Program-made: the position numbers and the translations under genes
Notes under the pieces: generated by a model
Databases searched by the model: none
Told to the model about the DNA's origin: nothing
Seen by the model: only the letters and a program-made list of their open reading frames with translations
In this document: one piece after another, positions 33,009-41,295 of the stretch
Numbering within the stretch: position 1 is the first letter of the stretch
Layout: every line of letters starts with the position of its first letter
Source of the DNA: CALUOB01 sp944322305
Lineage (GTDB): Bacteria; Actinomycetota; Coriobacteriia; Coriobacteriales; Coriobacteriaceae
Assembly: GCA_963931605.1 (NCBI GenBank)
Contig: OZ007031.1
Span: 1,364,001-1,428,000 of the forward strand
Reading direction: 5' to 3'
DNA: 64,000 bases

Positions 33009-34013
33009 TCAGTCTATCAGACCGAGGCCGCGTGTCAAGCGCTCGGCGAAGGTGAGCGAGGAGACTGCCGGGTTCTCGCTCGGGAGGCAGGCGCCCTCGC
33101 CGTGTAGGTAGCCGAACAGGTCGGCCAGCGCGCGCTCGCGGTCGGTGCGCACGGTGCCCTCGGGGACGGTCCGGTCGTAGAGGTACAGCAGCGTGCACAT
33201 CTGGGCCATGCGCGGGCTCCTGAGCCGCTTTGCGCGCAAGCGCTTCGGGACGCCGCACGAGGCGAGCGCCCTCGTGACGGCGTCGGGCGCTCGCCAGCGG
33301 CGCGACGGGCGCTCGGAGAGGTCGTTGACTGCGCATGAGCCGTGCGCGGAAGCGTTGCGGATCGACTTTACCCACTTGAGGTGGTAATGGAGGTCCGAGA
33401 GCTCCACGTCGCCCCAGCGGTCGGCGCAGAACCTCAGGACGCCGAGGAAGGCGCCGAACGAGACGACCTCGCAGAACGCCCAGAGCGGCATGTCGTGCCG
33501 GTACTTGCGCACGACATCGCCGGCATAGGGATCGTCCTCGCGGCGGTCGAGCTCGCGCCCCAGATGGGATCTCTGCCTGTCCGTGACGGATGCCATGTAG
33601 CCGCGCATGACGGCGTAGCCGTCTTCGCCGGCGTCTTCGGCTGCGGCGAGCAGGCGCACCTTGGCGAAGTGCTCCAGGTCGAGTGCCATGGGGAGCAGGG
33701 CGTCGCGCAGCTTGCGGTCGAGGTTCGACAGGACGCGGAGATGCCCGAAGTCGAGGCCGACGTACTGCCCGTCGCGGTCGCCGCCGACGTGGCGGTCGAA
33801 GTTGCGGCGGTAGGCGTAGACGCGGAAGAACTGGCACTTGGCGCGCAGGTGGGCTGCGGCCTCCGCCTCGGAGACGAGGTCGAAGGTTATGCCCTTCGCT
33901 TTCATGTGGGCTATCTGCTGGTCGACGTTGAGCATCGGCTTGGGGTGCGCCCCGGCTGCGCCGATGTTTGCGTTGTCGTCTTGGATCTGGGTCGTTTGGG
34001 CTTCGTTGTCCAC
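33009..34013 (-). CDS. Abi_2-family abortive infection protein with HEPN motif
   Basis: 334 residues from GTG 34013, which has ACGGAGG upstream; the frame is open further but without a start signal. KPMLNVDQQIAHMKAKGITF followed by a helical domain with YRRNFD matches the AbiD/AbiF (Abi_2) family of phage-defence proteins. The HEPN RNase motif R-x4-H is present as RNASAH (Arg219-His224). Such proteins stop the host cell or degrade RNA during infection by other phages. It faces away from the recombinase gene, so the two are divergent, and sits at the left of the cargo island. Confidence 0.8.
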   Translation of the reverse strand: MDNEAQTTQIQDDNANIGAAGAHPKPMLNVDQQIAHMKAKGITFDLVSEAEAAAHLRAKCQFFRVYAYRRNFDRHVGGDRDGQYVGLDFGHLRVLSNLDRKLRDALLPMALDLEHFAKVRLLAAAEDAGEDGYAVMRGYMASVTDRQRSHLGRELDRREDDPYAGDVVRKYRHDMPLWAFCEVVSFGAFLGVLRFCADRWGDVELSDLHYHLKWVKSIRNASAHGSCAVNDLSERPSRRWRAPDAVTRALASCGVPKRLRAKRLRSPRMAQMCTLLYLYDRTVPEGTVRTDRERALADLFGYLHGEGACLPSENPAVSSLTFAERLTRGLGLID

Positions 34014-34175
34014 TGGGGCCTCCGTTCCGTTACCGGCCCATTCTACCAGCGCGTTGGAAACCCGGGTATGCCGGGCGGTTTGCGACCGCCTTTTAACGTG
34101 GGCGCGTGGGCCCCTGCCTGCTTGCGCCCGCGCAGGTCGGGGCGGGTGGCGCGCGGGCGGGAAGGCGGGGTTTCC

Positions 34176-34790
34176 ATGGCGAGGACGTACGGGTACGCGC
34201 GGGTGAGCACGCGGGAGCAGAATCTGGACCGGCAGATGGACGCGCTCACGGAGTTCGGGGTGGCTCGGGAGGATATCTTCGCGGACAAGGCGAGCGGCAA
34301 GGACTTCGAGCGGCCGGCTTGGGTCGCGATGAAGGAGGCGCTTCGCGAGGGCGACGTGCTGGTGGTGAAGTCGATCGACCGCTTCGGGCGCAGCTACGAG
34401 GAGATCATCGAGCAGTGGCGCGACATCACCAAGGTGCGCGGGGCCGCCGTGGTTGTGCTCGACATGCCGCTTCTGGACACGCGGCGCGAGCGCGACGGGA
34501 TCACGGGCGTGCTGATCGGGGACATCGTGCTGCAGCTGCTCTCCTACGTGGCGCAGGTGGAGCGCGAGAGCATCCACCAGCGGCAGGCCGAGGGGATCGC
34601 GGCGGCGAAGGCGCGCGGGGTCAAATTCGGACGGCCGAAGAAGAGAAGGCCCGGAACGTACAAATCCACGCGGAAGGCGTACCTGGACGGACATATCACC
34701 AGGTCGGAGGCGGCATCGCGCCTCAAGGTGTCGATCTCGACGTTCGACAAGTGGCTACGGGAGGACCGGGCGAAAGGGGCGTCGGAATAG
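34176..34790 (+). CDS. Small serine recombinase (DNA invertase/resolvase family)
   Basis: 204 residues, ATG 34176. Catalytic Ser11 in YGYARVSTREQ, the DKASGKDFERPA loop, SIDRFGRSYEEI with Arg69 and Arg72, and the long E-helix ending AAKARGVKFGRP. The C-terminal helix-turn-helix (ITRSEAASRLKVSISTFDKWL) binds the crossover site. Length and order match Hin, Gin and the Bacteroides Mpi invertase. Two inverted sites with invertase-type symmetry lie 50-190 bases downstream (34841-34983), so its job is very probably to invert that promoter segment. Confidence 0.92.
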   Translation: MARTYGYARVSTREQNLDRQMDALTEFGVAREDIFADKASGKDFERPAWVAMKEALREGDVLVVKSIDRFGRSYEEIIEQWRDITKVRGAAVVVLDMPLLDTRRERDGITGVLIGDIVLQLLSYVAQVERESIHQRQAEGIAAAKARGVKFGRPKKRRPGTYKSTRKAYLDGHITRSEAASRLKVSISTFDKWLREDRAKGASE

Positions 34791-34840
34791 GAGCTTCGTA
34801 GTGGTGTTTGCGCTGGTAAATGGCAGTTTTCCACTGCGGC

Positions 34841-34983
34841 AAAAAGTACACCTTTTGACGCATCCAAAAACACCACCATTATACATACCCCTCCCGCATT
34901 TGCTCCGACAAAACCCCAGCTCTTCACATCTCGACAGGCCGTCTGACCTGCGAGAACCCACCATTTCAAAAGGTGTACCTTTT
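34841..34983. repeat. Invertible segment with two inverted serine-invertase crossover sites
   Basis: Left site AAAAAGT-AC-ACCTTTT (34841-34856) and right site AAAAGGT-GT-ACCTTTT (34968-34983). Each is a 7+2+7 palindrome around a central dinucleotide, as at hix and gix sites. The centres are AC and GT, complementary, so the sites are in inverted orientation and recombination would invert the 127 bp between them. The longer shared inverted repeat is 13 bp (GTACACCTTTTGA). The recombinase gene lies just upstream and the polysaccharide operon just downstream. Confidence 0.85.
34855..34885 (+). promoter_or_regulatory. Promoter inside the invertible segment, reading toward the polysaccharide operon
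   Basis: TTGACG at 34855-34860 with CATTAT at 34877-34882 (16 bp) or TATACA at 34880-34885 (19 bp). Both boxes lie between the crossover centres, so inversion would turn the promoter away. As written it points to the NusG-like gene at 35028, the ON state. Minus-strand reading from the right site gives TTGAAA but no good -10. Confidence 0.6.
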
Positions 34984-35027
34984 CGCGCGCTTGGCGCGGG
35001 AGGGCCGATGGAGGGAGGGTCGGCGAC

Positions 35028-35639
35028 ATGGCCGAGATTGCTGCAGAGCGCACGCGCTCACGCGCGGTTCGCCCCGCCGGCACGCTCGCCGGAGGGCTCC
35101 CCTGCGGACGCCGCGTGCCCAAGGGGCGCGTGCGCTGGTATCCGCTGAAGGTGCGCGAGGGCTCGGAGGCGGCGACGTGTGCCAAGCTGCTGCGCGCGCT
35201 GCCCCGCGACCTGCTCATGGACTGCTTCCCACTCTTGAAGGAGCGCTGGTTCAAGCGCGCGGGCGTGTGGGAGCTGCAGCGCGTGACCGCCTATCGGGGC
35301 TACGCGTTCGCCGTGACGGCTGATCCGTCGGGGCTGTACAAGGCGCTCTCAAAGCTCTCCGTGCAGGCTGAGCTCGCCGGTGCGGACGGGCGCTCGTGGA
35401 TGCCGCTCGCGCCGGACGCCCAGGAGTGGTTCGAGCGCTGCATGGACGAAGGCCACGTCCTGCGCAGCTCCACCGCCGTGATCGTGGACGGCGTCCTGCA
35501 CGTGCAGGAGGGTCCCTTGGTCGGTCAGGAGCCGCGGATCCGCAAGGTGGACCGACACCGCAGGCACTGCGAAGTTTCTTTGGGCTGGGACGGGGCGTTC
35601 ACGGAGCAGATGCCGCTGGACGTTCCGTTCAAGAGCTAG
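35028..35639 (+). CDS. NusG-like specialised antiterminator (LoaP/UpxY/RfaH type)
   Basis: 203 residues, ATG 35028 after GGAGGGAGGG. The part about 38-130 is an NGN domain (RWYPLKVREGSEAATCAKLL, DCFPLLKERWFK, YRGYAFAVT) and about 150-195 a KOW-like domain (VQEGPLVGQEPRIRKVDRHRRHCEVSL). NusG paralogues at the head of long surface-polysaccharide operons ride with RNA polymerase to prevent early termination. It is the first gene after the invertible promoter, so inversion would set both its own level and that of the operon. The basic N-terminus (first 30 residues) is unusual. Confidence 0.82.
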   Translation: MAEIAAERTRSRAVRPAGTLAGGLPCGRRVPKGRVRWYPLKVREGSEAATCAKLLRALPRDLLMDCFPLLKERWFKRAGVWELQRVTAYRGYAFAVTADPSGLYKALSKLSVQAELAGADGRSWMPLAPDAQEWFERCMDEGHVLRSSTAVIVDGVLHVQEGPLVGQEPRIRKVDRHRRHCEVSLGWDGAFTEQMPLDVPFKS

Positions 35640-35656
35640 CGCGTGCATGTCGGGTT

Positions 35657-35806
35657 ATGAGAGCACACGGGTCGGGTGTTTTGGAAGAGATGGCAGAAGA
35701 CATACAGGATTTCCCCGCTGAAAACGTGGGGGGGGGGGGGGCGCTCATGCGCTCGGTAGGGACATCGGAAGGGTCGGCGCGCCAAGGGCGCGCTGTTGCG
35801 GCATGA
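35657..35806 (+). CDS. 49-residue ORF containing the G14 tract, overlapping the sugar transferase start
   Basis: Starts MRAHGSGVLEEMAEDIQDF and contains VGGGGA coded by the G tract. With 14 G it stops at TGA 35804-35806, which overlaps the ATG at 35803 (ATGA), a layout for coupled translation. With 13 G it would meet TAG at 35757; with 15 G it would run in frame into the sugar transferase with no stop between. No strong ribosome binding site precedes it, so translation is uncertain. Confidence 0.45.
   Translation: MRAHGSGVLEEMAEDIQDFPAENVGGGGALMRSVGTSEGSARQGRAVAA
35728..35741 (+). repeat. Homopolymeric tract of 14 G
   Basis: A run of 14 guanines between the antiterminator gene and the first sugar-transferase gene. 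Tracts of this length are prone to slipped-strand change during replication and are the hallmark of contingency loci in other bacteria. It is by far the longest homopolymer in the window. Confidence 0.95.
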
Positions 35807-36513
35807 GGGAGGTCACGAGCGGAGCGGCCGCCGGCGCCTTTGGCGACGGTACAGCCGGAGAGGACATGGAGACCGCTGAGGCGGCGGAGCGCCTGCGCAC
35901 AGGGCGCTGGGGCTACCGCTCCTGCAAGCGTGCGTTCGACATCGTGTTCAGCCTTGTCGTGCTCGTGTTTCTTAGCTGGCTCTACCTGATCATCGCTATC
36001 GCCATCAAGCTGGACGACCCGAAGGGCCCCGTCATCTTCGCGCAGACGCGCGTTGGGAAGGACGGGCGCGAGTTCCGTATGTACAAGTTCCGTTCCATGG
36101 TGGCGGACGCCGAGACGCGCTTGGCGCAGCTGCTGGAGCGAAACGAGAAGACGGGCCCCGTCTTCAAGATGGCCCACGACCCGCGCGTCACGCGCGTGGG
36201 CCGTATTTTGCGCAAGGTGAGCCTGGACGAGTTGCCGCAGTTCGTGAACGTTTTCAAGGGCGACCTCTCCGTCGTCGGCCCAAGGCCGGCTCTGCCGAAG
36301 GAGGTCGCCGAGTACACCGCGCGCGACCGCCAGCGCCTGCTCGTGAATCAGGGCCTCACCTGCTTCTGGCAGGTGCAGCCCGGCCGGGACGACATCGGGT
36401 TCGGCGAGTGGGTCGACCTCGACCTCCGCTACATCCGCGAGTGCGGGGTCCTCACGGACCTCAAGCTGATCGCCAGGACCGTGGGCTGCGTGCTCACCGC
36501 GCAGGGGAGGTGA
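35803..36513 (+). CDS. Undecaprenyl-phosphate sugar phosphotransferase (monotopic PGT, WbaP/PglC type)
   Basis: 236 residues from ATG 35803, or 215 from ATG 35866, which has the better ribosome binding site (CGGAGAGG). It moves a sugar-phosphate from a UDP-sugar to undecaprenyl phosphate, the committed step of lipid-linked repeat-unit synthesis. One membrane helix (FDIVFSLVVLVFLSWLYLII), then the PGT motifs YKFRSM, DELPQF and VVGPRP. It lacks the extra N-terminal membrane part of full WbaP. The G14 tract and the short overlapping frame lie directly upstream. First enzyme gene of the operon. Confidence 0.93.
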   Translation: MREVTSGAAAGAFGDGTAGEDMETAEAAERLRTGRWGYRSCKRAFDIVFSLVVLVFLSWLYLIIAIAIKLDDPKGPVIFAQTRVGKDGREFRMYKFRSMVADAETRLAQLLERNEKTGPVFKMAHDPRVTRVGRILRKVSLDELPQFVNVFKGDLSVVGPRPALPKEVAEYTARDRQRLLVNQGLTCFWQVQPGRDDIGFGEWVDLDLRYIRECGVLTDLKLIARTVGCVLTAQGR

Positions 36514-36518
36514 CCGAC

Positions 36519-37664
36519 GTGGGCGAACCCATCCGCGTTGCCCACGTCATGGGCAAGATGGTCGGCGGCGGCCTCGAGGCGGTGGTGATGAACTACTACC
36601 GGCACATCGACCGCTCAAAGGTGCAGTTCGACTTCATCGTGGACGAGGATTCGACGCTCGTTCCGCGCGAGGAGATCGAGTCGCTCGGCGGGCGCGTGTT
36701 CACCGTGCCCCCGTACCAGCGCGTCGTCTCCTACCAGAGGGCCCTGACGAAGCTCTTCAGGGAGCAGGGCTGGCGGATCGTCCACAGCCACGAGAACGCG
36801 CTCTCCGTCTTCCCGCTGCGGGCCGCCAAGCGCGCCGGCGTGCCGGTGCGCATCGCGCACTCGCACTCGACATCCGGCAAAGGCGAGCCGGCGCGCAACG
36901 CGATGAAGTGGGTGCTCAGGCACTTCTCGAACGTCTACCCGACGCACCGCATGGCGTGCTCCCGGCACGCGGGCGAGTGGCTCTTCGGAAGGGACGCCGA
37001 TTTCGAGGTGCTCTACAACGCCTTCGAGGTCCCCCGCTTCAGGTTCGACCCCGCGGCGCGCGCGGAGGTCCGCGCCGAGCTCGGCATCCGCGACGGCGAG
37101 CTCGCCGTGGGGCATATCGGGCGCTTCGTCCCCCAGAAGAACCAGCTGTTCCTCCTGGACGTGTTCGCGGAGGTTCTCAGGGAGGGGACCGACGCCGTGC
37201 TCGTCCTCGCGGGCGACGGCCCGCAGCGCCCCGAGGTTGAAGCGAAGGCGGGGGATCTCGGGATAGCGGAAAGGGTCCGGTTCCTCGGCCAGCGGGGCGA
37301 CGCGAACCGCCTCTACCAGGCGTTCGACGTCTTCTGCCTCCCGAGCCTCTACGAGGGGCTTGGCATCGTCGCGGTGGAGGCCCAGGCGGCGGGGCTCCCC
37401 TGCGTCCTCTCTACCGAGGTCCCGAAGGACGTTGCTTTGACCGATCAGTGCTCTTTCCTCAATTTAGAAGAGCCGGTGTATGTGTGGGCGAAAGCGTTGA
37501 AGACAGTCAGTCTCGACAGAGATTCAAACGCTGCCTCGTCAGCGGAATTTGAGAAATACGACATAACTGATGCCGCGGACATTTTGACTGCCTGCTACCT
37601 CTCGCTTCTTGGTGGTTGTGATGGATATGCGCCGTCTGCATCAAATCCAGAAAGGGTTCGCTGA
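36519..37664 (+). CDS. GT4-family glycosyltransferase 1 (EpsF-like)
   Basis: 381 residues from GTG 36519, eight bases after GGGGAGG. Starts EPIRVAHVMGKMVGGGLEAVVMN, typical of EpsF-type GT-B enzymes, with VLYNAFEV, HIGRFVPQKN and the EX7E motif in LPSLYEGLGIVAVEAQA. It should add a sugar to the lipid-linked intermediate at the inner face of the membrane. From about 37430 to the end GC falls sharply, so the last 75 codons resemble the low-GC genes downstream rather than the first part of the gene: a recombination joint. Confidence 0.92.
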   Translation: MGEPIRVAHVMGKMVGGGLEAVVMNYYRHIDRSKVQFDFIVDEDSTLVPREEIESLGGRVFTVPPYQRVVSYQRALTKLFREQGWRIVHSHENALSVFPLRAAKRAGVPVRIAHSHSTSGKGEPARNAMKWVLRHFSNVYPTHRMACSRHAGEWLFGRDADFEVLYNAFEVPRFRFDPAARAEVRAELGIRDGELAVGHIGRFVPQKNQLFLLDVFAEVLREGTDAVLVLAGDGPQRPEVEAKAGDLGIAERVRFLGQRGDANRLYQAFDVFCLPSLYEGLGIVAVEAQAAGLPCVLSTEVPKDVALTDQCSFLNLEEPVYVWAKALKTVSLDRDSNAASSAEFEKYDITDAADILTACYLSLLGGCDGYAPSASNPERVR

Positions 37665-37666
37665 GC

Positions 37667-39004
37667 ATGAGCAAAATGAACGTGGCGATTGTCACAAGCG
37701 GATTCCTGCCGGTGCCGCCTTCCAAAGGAGGGGCTGTCGAGTCGCTCGTTCAGTATCTTGTGGATGAGAATGAGCGGCAGGAGAAGATGAATCTGGTGAT
37801 TTACAGCTCCTACGATGCCGAGGCGGAGAAGGGTACCGCATCCTTTCACTCAACGGAGATTCGGTTTATAAGGACACCTCTACTTTTAAGGGCGGCCGAT
37901 AGATTTGTGTACTTTTGCGCCAAGAGCATCCTTCGCAAGGAGAAACACCTCTCCTATCGATATATCCTGCAGAGGCTGCACTTCATCTACTTAGTTGGGC
38001 GAGATCTCGCGAAAAGTGATTTCGACAGGGTTGTGTTCGAGAACCACCCAACCCTGCTCGGCACCCTCAAAATCGCTGGCAACCGAGAGCACTATGCCGG
38101 ACGCTACTTATATCACATGCACAATGAGCTATCTGGTTTCTTCGGGTGTGAGCGCGAGTTTCTGGGCTGCAGACGCGTTATGGGAGTGAGCCGCTTCATA
38201 TTGGAGACCCTGTATCCCCTCTGTGGCAACGCTTTATCCAAAGGCAGTATGTATGTTCTGAAAAACCGCGTCGACGCCGATGAGCTTGTCAAGGCAGCAA
38301 CACCCGAGGCAGTTTCCCTGGCGCACAAGCGATATGGGATTCCCGATGGCGCCAAGGTGGTCCTCTTCGCCGGTAGGCTATGCCAGGAGAAGGGTGCGCT
38401 CGAGCTCATCGAGGCTTTCACGAGGCTCAAGACGAAAGATTCCATCTTGCTCATAGCTGGTTCGTACTACTTTGGGTCTGGCATGAGAAGCGCATATGAG
38501 GAGCAGCTTGAGGATGCGGCTAAGTCGTTAGGCTCGCGGATACTGTTCACCGGATTCGTTCCGCACAGCGAGATGGGTGTGCTCTACGCACTTGCCGACG
38601 TTGTTGTTGTCCCCTCGATTTGGGAGGATCCCGCCCCGCTTTCTGTCGTGGAGCCGCTTACCTTGGGATGTCCTCTTGTCACGACCAGAAGGGGCGGCAT
38701 CCCCGAGTATGCGACCGATGGTGTTGACAGCATAGTGCTAGAGATTGGTGAGTCCCTCACCAGCGAGATTGCCCAAGCTATAGATGCCATTCTGAGCGGT
38801 GAAATCGTCCTCCGAAAATGCGGCTCGTACGATCTCACCATCTCCTCGTTCTACAGAGACTTCCTCCGGCTTATTGCTCAAGACGAGACTGGTGTCTCTA
38901 AACCACAAGAACAACGGCAACACGAAGATGGGCTAGACAGGTTGTCGGCGAATCAGCGTGACTTCTCATTCCACGAGGAGTTTGACCACCTCATGGATGA
39001 GTGA
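37667..39004 (+). CDS. GT4-family glycosyltransferase 2
   Basis: 445 residues. N-terminus VAIVTSGFLPVPPSKGGAVESLV and C-terminal half with VVLFAGRLCQEKGALELIEAF, VVVPSIWEDPAPLSVVEPLTLGCP (EX7E motif) mark a retaining GT-B enzyme of family GT4. The acceptor and donor cannot be told. A hydrophilic tail of about 40 residues follows the fold. Lower GC than the phage genes. It begins two bases after the preceding stop, and its TGA overlaps the next start. Confidence 0.9.
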   Translation: MSKMNVAIVTSGFLPVPPSKGGAVESLVQYLVDENERQEKMNLVIYSSYDAEAEKGTASFHSTEIRFIRTPLLLRAADRFVYFCAKSILRKEKHLSYRYILQRLHFIYLVGRDLAKSDFDRVVFENHPTLLGTLKIAGNREHYAGRYLYHMHNELSGFFGCEREFLGCRRVMGVSRFILETLYPLCGNALSKGSMYVLKNRVDADELVKAATPEAVSLAHKRYGIPDGAKVVLFAGRLCQEKGALELIEAFTRLKTKDSILLIAGSYYFGSGMRSAYEEQLEDAAKSLGSRILFTGFVPHSEMGVLYALADVVVVPSIWEDPAPLSVVEPLTLGCPLVTTRRGGIPEYATDGVDSIVLEIGESLTSEIAQAIDAILSGEIVLRKCGSYDLTISSFYRDFLRLIAQDETGVSKPQEQRQHEDGLDRLSANQRDFSFHEEFDHLMDE

Positions 39005-40158
39005 TTCCCATGGCGTATTTCGTAGCTATTGGCATCTCGATTTTATTCTCGATGCTGTCGGAAAGCGTGCTTAAGCAGGTGTCCATGAGGGAAGGGAGGG
39101 GAAAGTTCGCATGGGCTATCTTTTCTGTTGCTGCAGTCTTTGCGGTATCCATTCTCAACGGAATCCGGGATTACAGCATCGGGACCGATGTTCTCTACTA
39201 TGGCAACAGTACGTTCGAGGCGTCCCTCATATCGAATAGCTTTCTGGAGTACTACCACTTCTGCGACGTAGCCATAGGCATGCATGAGCCAGGCTACGCG
39301 CTGCTGAACTGGGCCGTTTCGCGGTTCACCAACAGCCCACATGCCTTCTACCTCGTCCTCGGGCTCGCCACGAACGGTCTGGCCTATGCGTCAGCAATCC
39401 GTTTCAGGCACTATTGCCCGGTCACTCTCTCCTGGATGACCTACCTCCTGCTCTTCTATTCGACGTCCCTAAACTTGTTGCGGCAGGGCCTCTCCATCGT
39501 CATGGTCCTATTCGCGTTTGGTGGCCTTCTCAAATTTGGCTGGAAACGCTACCTGATATGGGTGCTGCTCGCCTTTTCCGTGCACCAGTCGGCTGCCGTG
39601 GCGATTTTCTTGCTGCCGTTCTATATGCTTCTCACGGAGGGAGGTGCTGCGCGTGACGGGTCCCGGTCCAAGCGCGCTCTTCTGGTGACCGTTGCGTTCG
39701 TGGTTTGCGCTGCGGCTATCCCGATGGTTGTGGAGATGATTGGGGGCATAGGCCTTCTCCCTGAGAAGTACGTCCAGTACCTTGAGCCCTCGGCGTCGGA
39801 CCGGGACATGACCAACTCAATCCTGATACGGTTGCCGTTTGTCCTCTTGGTGCTGTGGCTCCTCATAGCCCGTAGAGGAGATCTGGATCCCATGCACTTC
39901 TGTCTTGCGGCATTCGTATTGAGTGAGTTTGTTCTCTTACCGCTGCAGACCGTCTCGGACGCTGCCTTCAGGATTTCCCTGTATTTCGGGATATTCAAGA
40001 CCGTGGCCTACCCGTCGATTCTCTATCGGCTCAGGTTCCCCCGTTGGGCGAGCCTGCCGGTATTCCTTTCCTACATCCTATTCATCTTTATCTACCAGGT
40101 TGTCTACTCGGGCAACGGCGAGGTCTACCCCTTCCTGATCGCCCCGGATATCTTCTAG
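39001..40158 (+). CDS. Wzy/EpsG-like polysaccharide polymerase
   Basis: 385 residues from GTG 39001 (GTGA overlap) or ATG 39010. Ten to eleven membrane segments. NGIRDYSIGTDVLYYG near the N-terminus is the mark of the EpsG family (the R-D-xx-GTD pattern), and LNLLRQGLSIVMVLFAFGGL with a later SVHQSA also fits. It would join lipid-linked repeat units on the outer face of the membrane. Position among glycosyltransferases and a flippase supports this. Confidence 0.88.
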   Translation: MIPMAYFVAIGISILFSMLSESVLKQVSMREGRGKFAWAIFSVAAVFAVSILNGIRDYSIGTDVLYYGNSTFEASLISNSFLEYYHFCDVAIGMHEPGYALLNWAVSRFTNSPHAFYLVLGLATNGLAYASAIRFRHYCPVTLSWMTYLLLFYSTSLNLLRQGLSIVMVLFAFGGLLKFGWKRYLIWVLLAFSVHQSAAVAIFLLPFYMLLTEGGAARDGSRSKRALLVTVAFVVCAAAIPMVVEMIGGIGLLPEKYVQYLEPSASDRDMTNSILIRLPFVLLVLWLLIARRGDLDPMHFCLAAFVLSEFVLLPLQTVSDAAFRISLYFGIFKTVAYPSILYRLRFPRWASLPVFLSYILFIFIYQVVYSGNGEVYPFLIAPDIF

Positions 40159-40169
40159 CAGGAGGAGAA

Positions 40170-41180
40170 GTGCTGTTTTCTATCATCATCCCGGTCTACA
40201 ACGTCGAACGCTACCTGAGAGAGTGCCTCGACTCCGTTGCCTCGCAGACCTTCGAAGATTACGAGGTTGTTATCGTAGATGATGGTTCAACTGACAACTC
40301 GGGGGCAATTGCCGACTCCTTCGCGGCACAACGAGATCACTGGAGCGTTCTTCATGGCAAGAATACGGGCCTCTTGCTCGCGAGAAGGCGCGGGCTCAAG
40401 GCTGCTCAAGGACGGTATGTGCTGTTCCTGGATTCTGACGATGCCCTTAGGGCCGATGCACTCGAGAGGATCTCGAACGTCCTTCTTGATACGGGCGCGG
40501 ACATCGTCTTGTTCGATTATTCTCGAAGACAAGATTTCTCCATTTCAGACGATGCAGCCAGCCTGGAACCCGGTCTATACGACGGCGATGATTGGCCAAA
40601 GGTCCTTTCGACTGCCCTACGGGGGCGGATAAACAACCTTTGGAGTAAGGCCATTCGGATGGAATGCATAGATGCTCGCAAAGAATATGATCGTTTCGCT
40701 GGTTTGATGATGGGGGAAGACCTGTTCCAGCTGTTACCCATCTTAGATTTGTCAAAGAGTCTGGTGCGAATCAAGGACATTCTTTATTTTTATCGTCCCA
40801 ACGAGACGAGTAGCACATCGGAATATAAGCACTCGTATCTTTCAGACATCGAACGTGTTGCTCGGCGTGTGAAGATGTATGGCGAACGCTGGGGCATGCC
40901 CAACGAGGGAAGTCACGGGGCGCTTCAGCTTTACGTGAATCTGGCGCACATGCTTTCCGATGCTGCTCCCCAAATCGATCGTGCCTCCATGATGAGGGAG
41001 ATCAGTCATCTGAGCAGCTCGCTCTGTCGCATCATATCAGATCCGGAAATCGCTGCAAGAGGAATGCGGACAGATAACAGGCTCTGCATCCTAGCGTTGC
41101 AACAGGGCAACCCCTCCCTACTACGACTGGGTACGGCCGTGTTCCATCTTGGGCGAAGGGCACTTCGGAGAAGCGTATGA
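40170..41180 (+). CDS. GT2-family glycosyltransferase 3
   Basis: 336 residues from GTG 40170, just after GGAGGAGAA. GT-A fold: FSIIIPVYNVERYLRECLDSV, VVIVDDGSTDNSG, GKNTGLLLARRRGLKAAQGRYVLFLDSDD with the DXD-type metal site. The C-terminal part is variable. Acts in the cytoplasm on the growing repeat unit. A 115-bp AT-rich gap follows, the largest gap before the next gene in the operon. Confidence 0.9.
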   Translation: MLFSIIIPVYNVERYLRECLDSVASQTFEDYEVVIVDDGSTDNSGAIADSFAAQRDHWSVLHGKNTGLLLARRRGLKAAQGRYVLFLDSDDALRADALERISNVLLDTGADIVLFDYSRRQDFSISDDAASLEPGLYDGDDWPKVLSTALRGRINNLWSKAIRMECIDARKEYDRFAGLMMGEDLFQLLPILDLSKSLVRIKDILYFYRPNETSSTSEYKHSYLSDIERVARRVKMYGERWGMPNEGSHGALQLYVNLAHMLSDAAPQIDRASMMREISHLSSSLCRIISDPEIAARGMRTDNRLCILALQQGNPSLLRLGTAVFHLGRRALRRSV

Positions 41181-41295
41181 CCAGAACAGCAGGCGAACAA
41201 TCTTGCTTCGGCTCATTTTGCACGACAAAAATCGAATCATCCTTAATTCGCAAGAATTGAGTTGAAACAATCGAAATGGAATTCATGGTCTAAGT

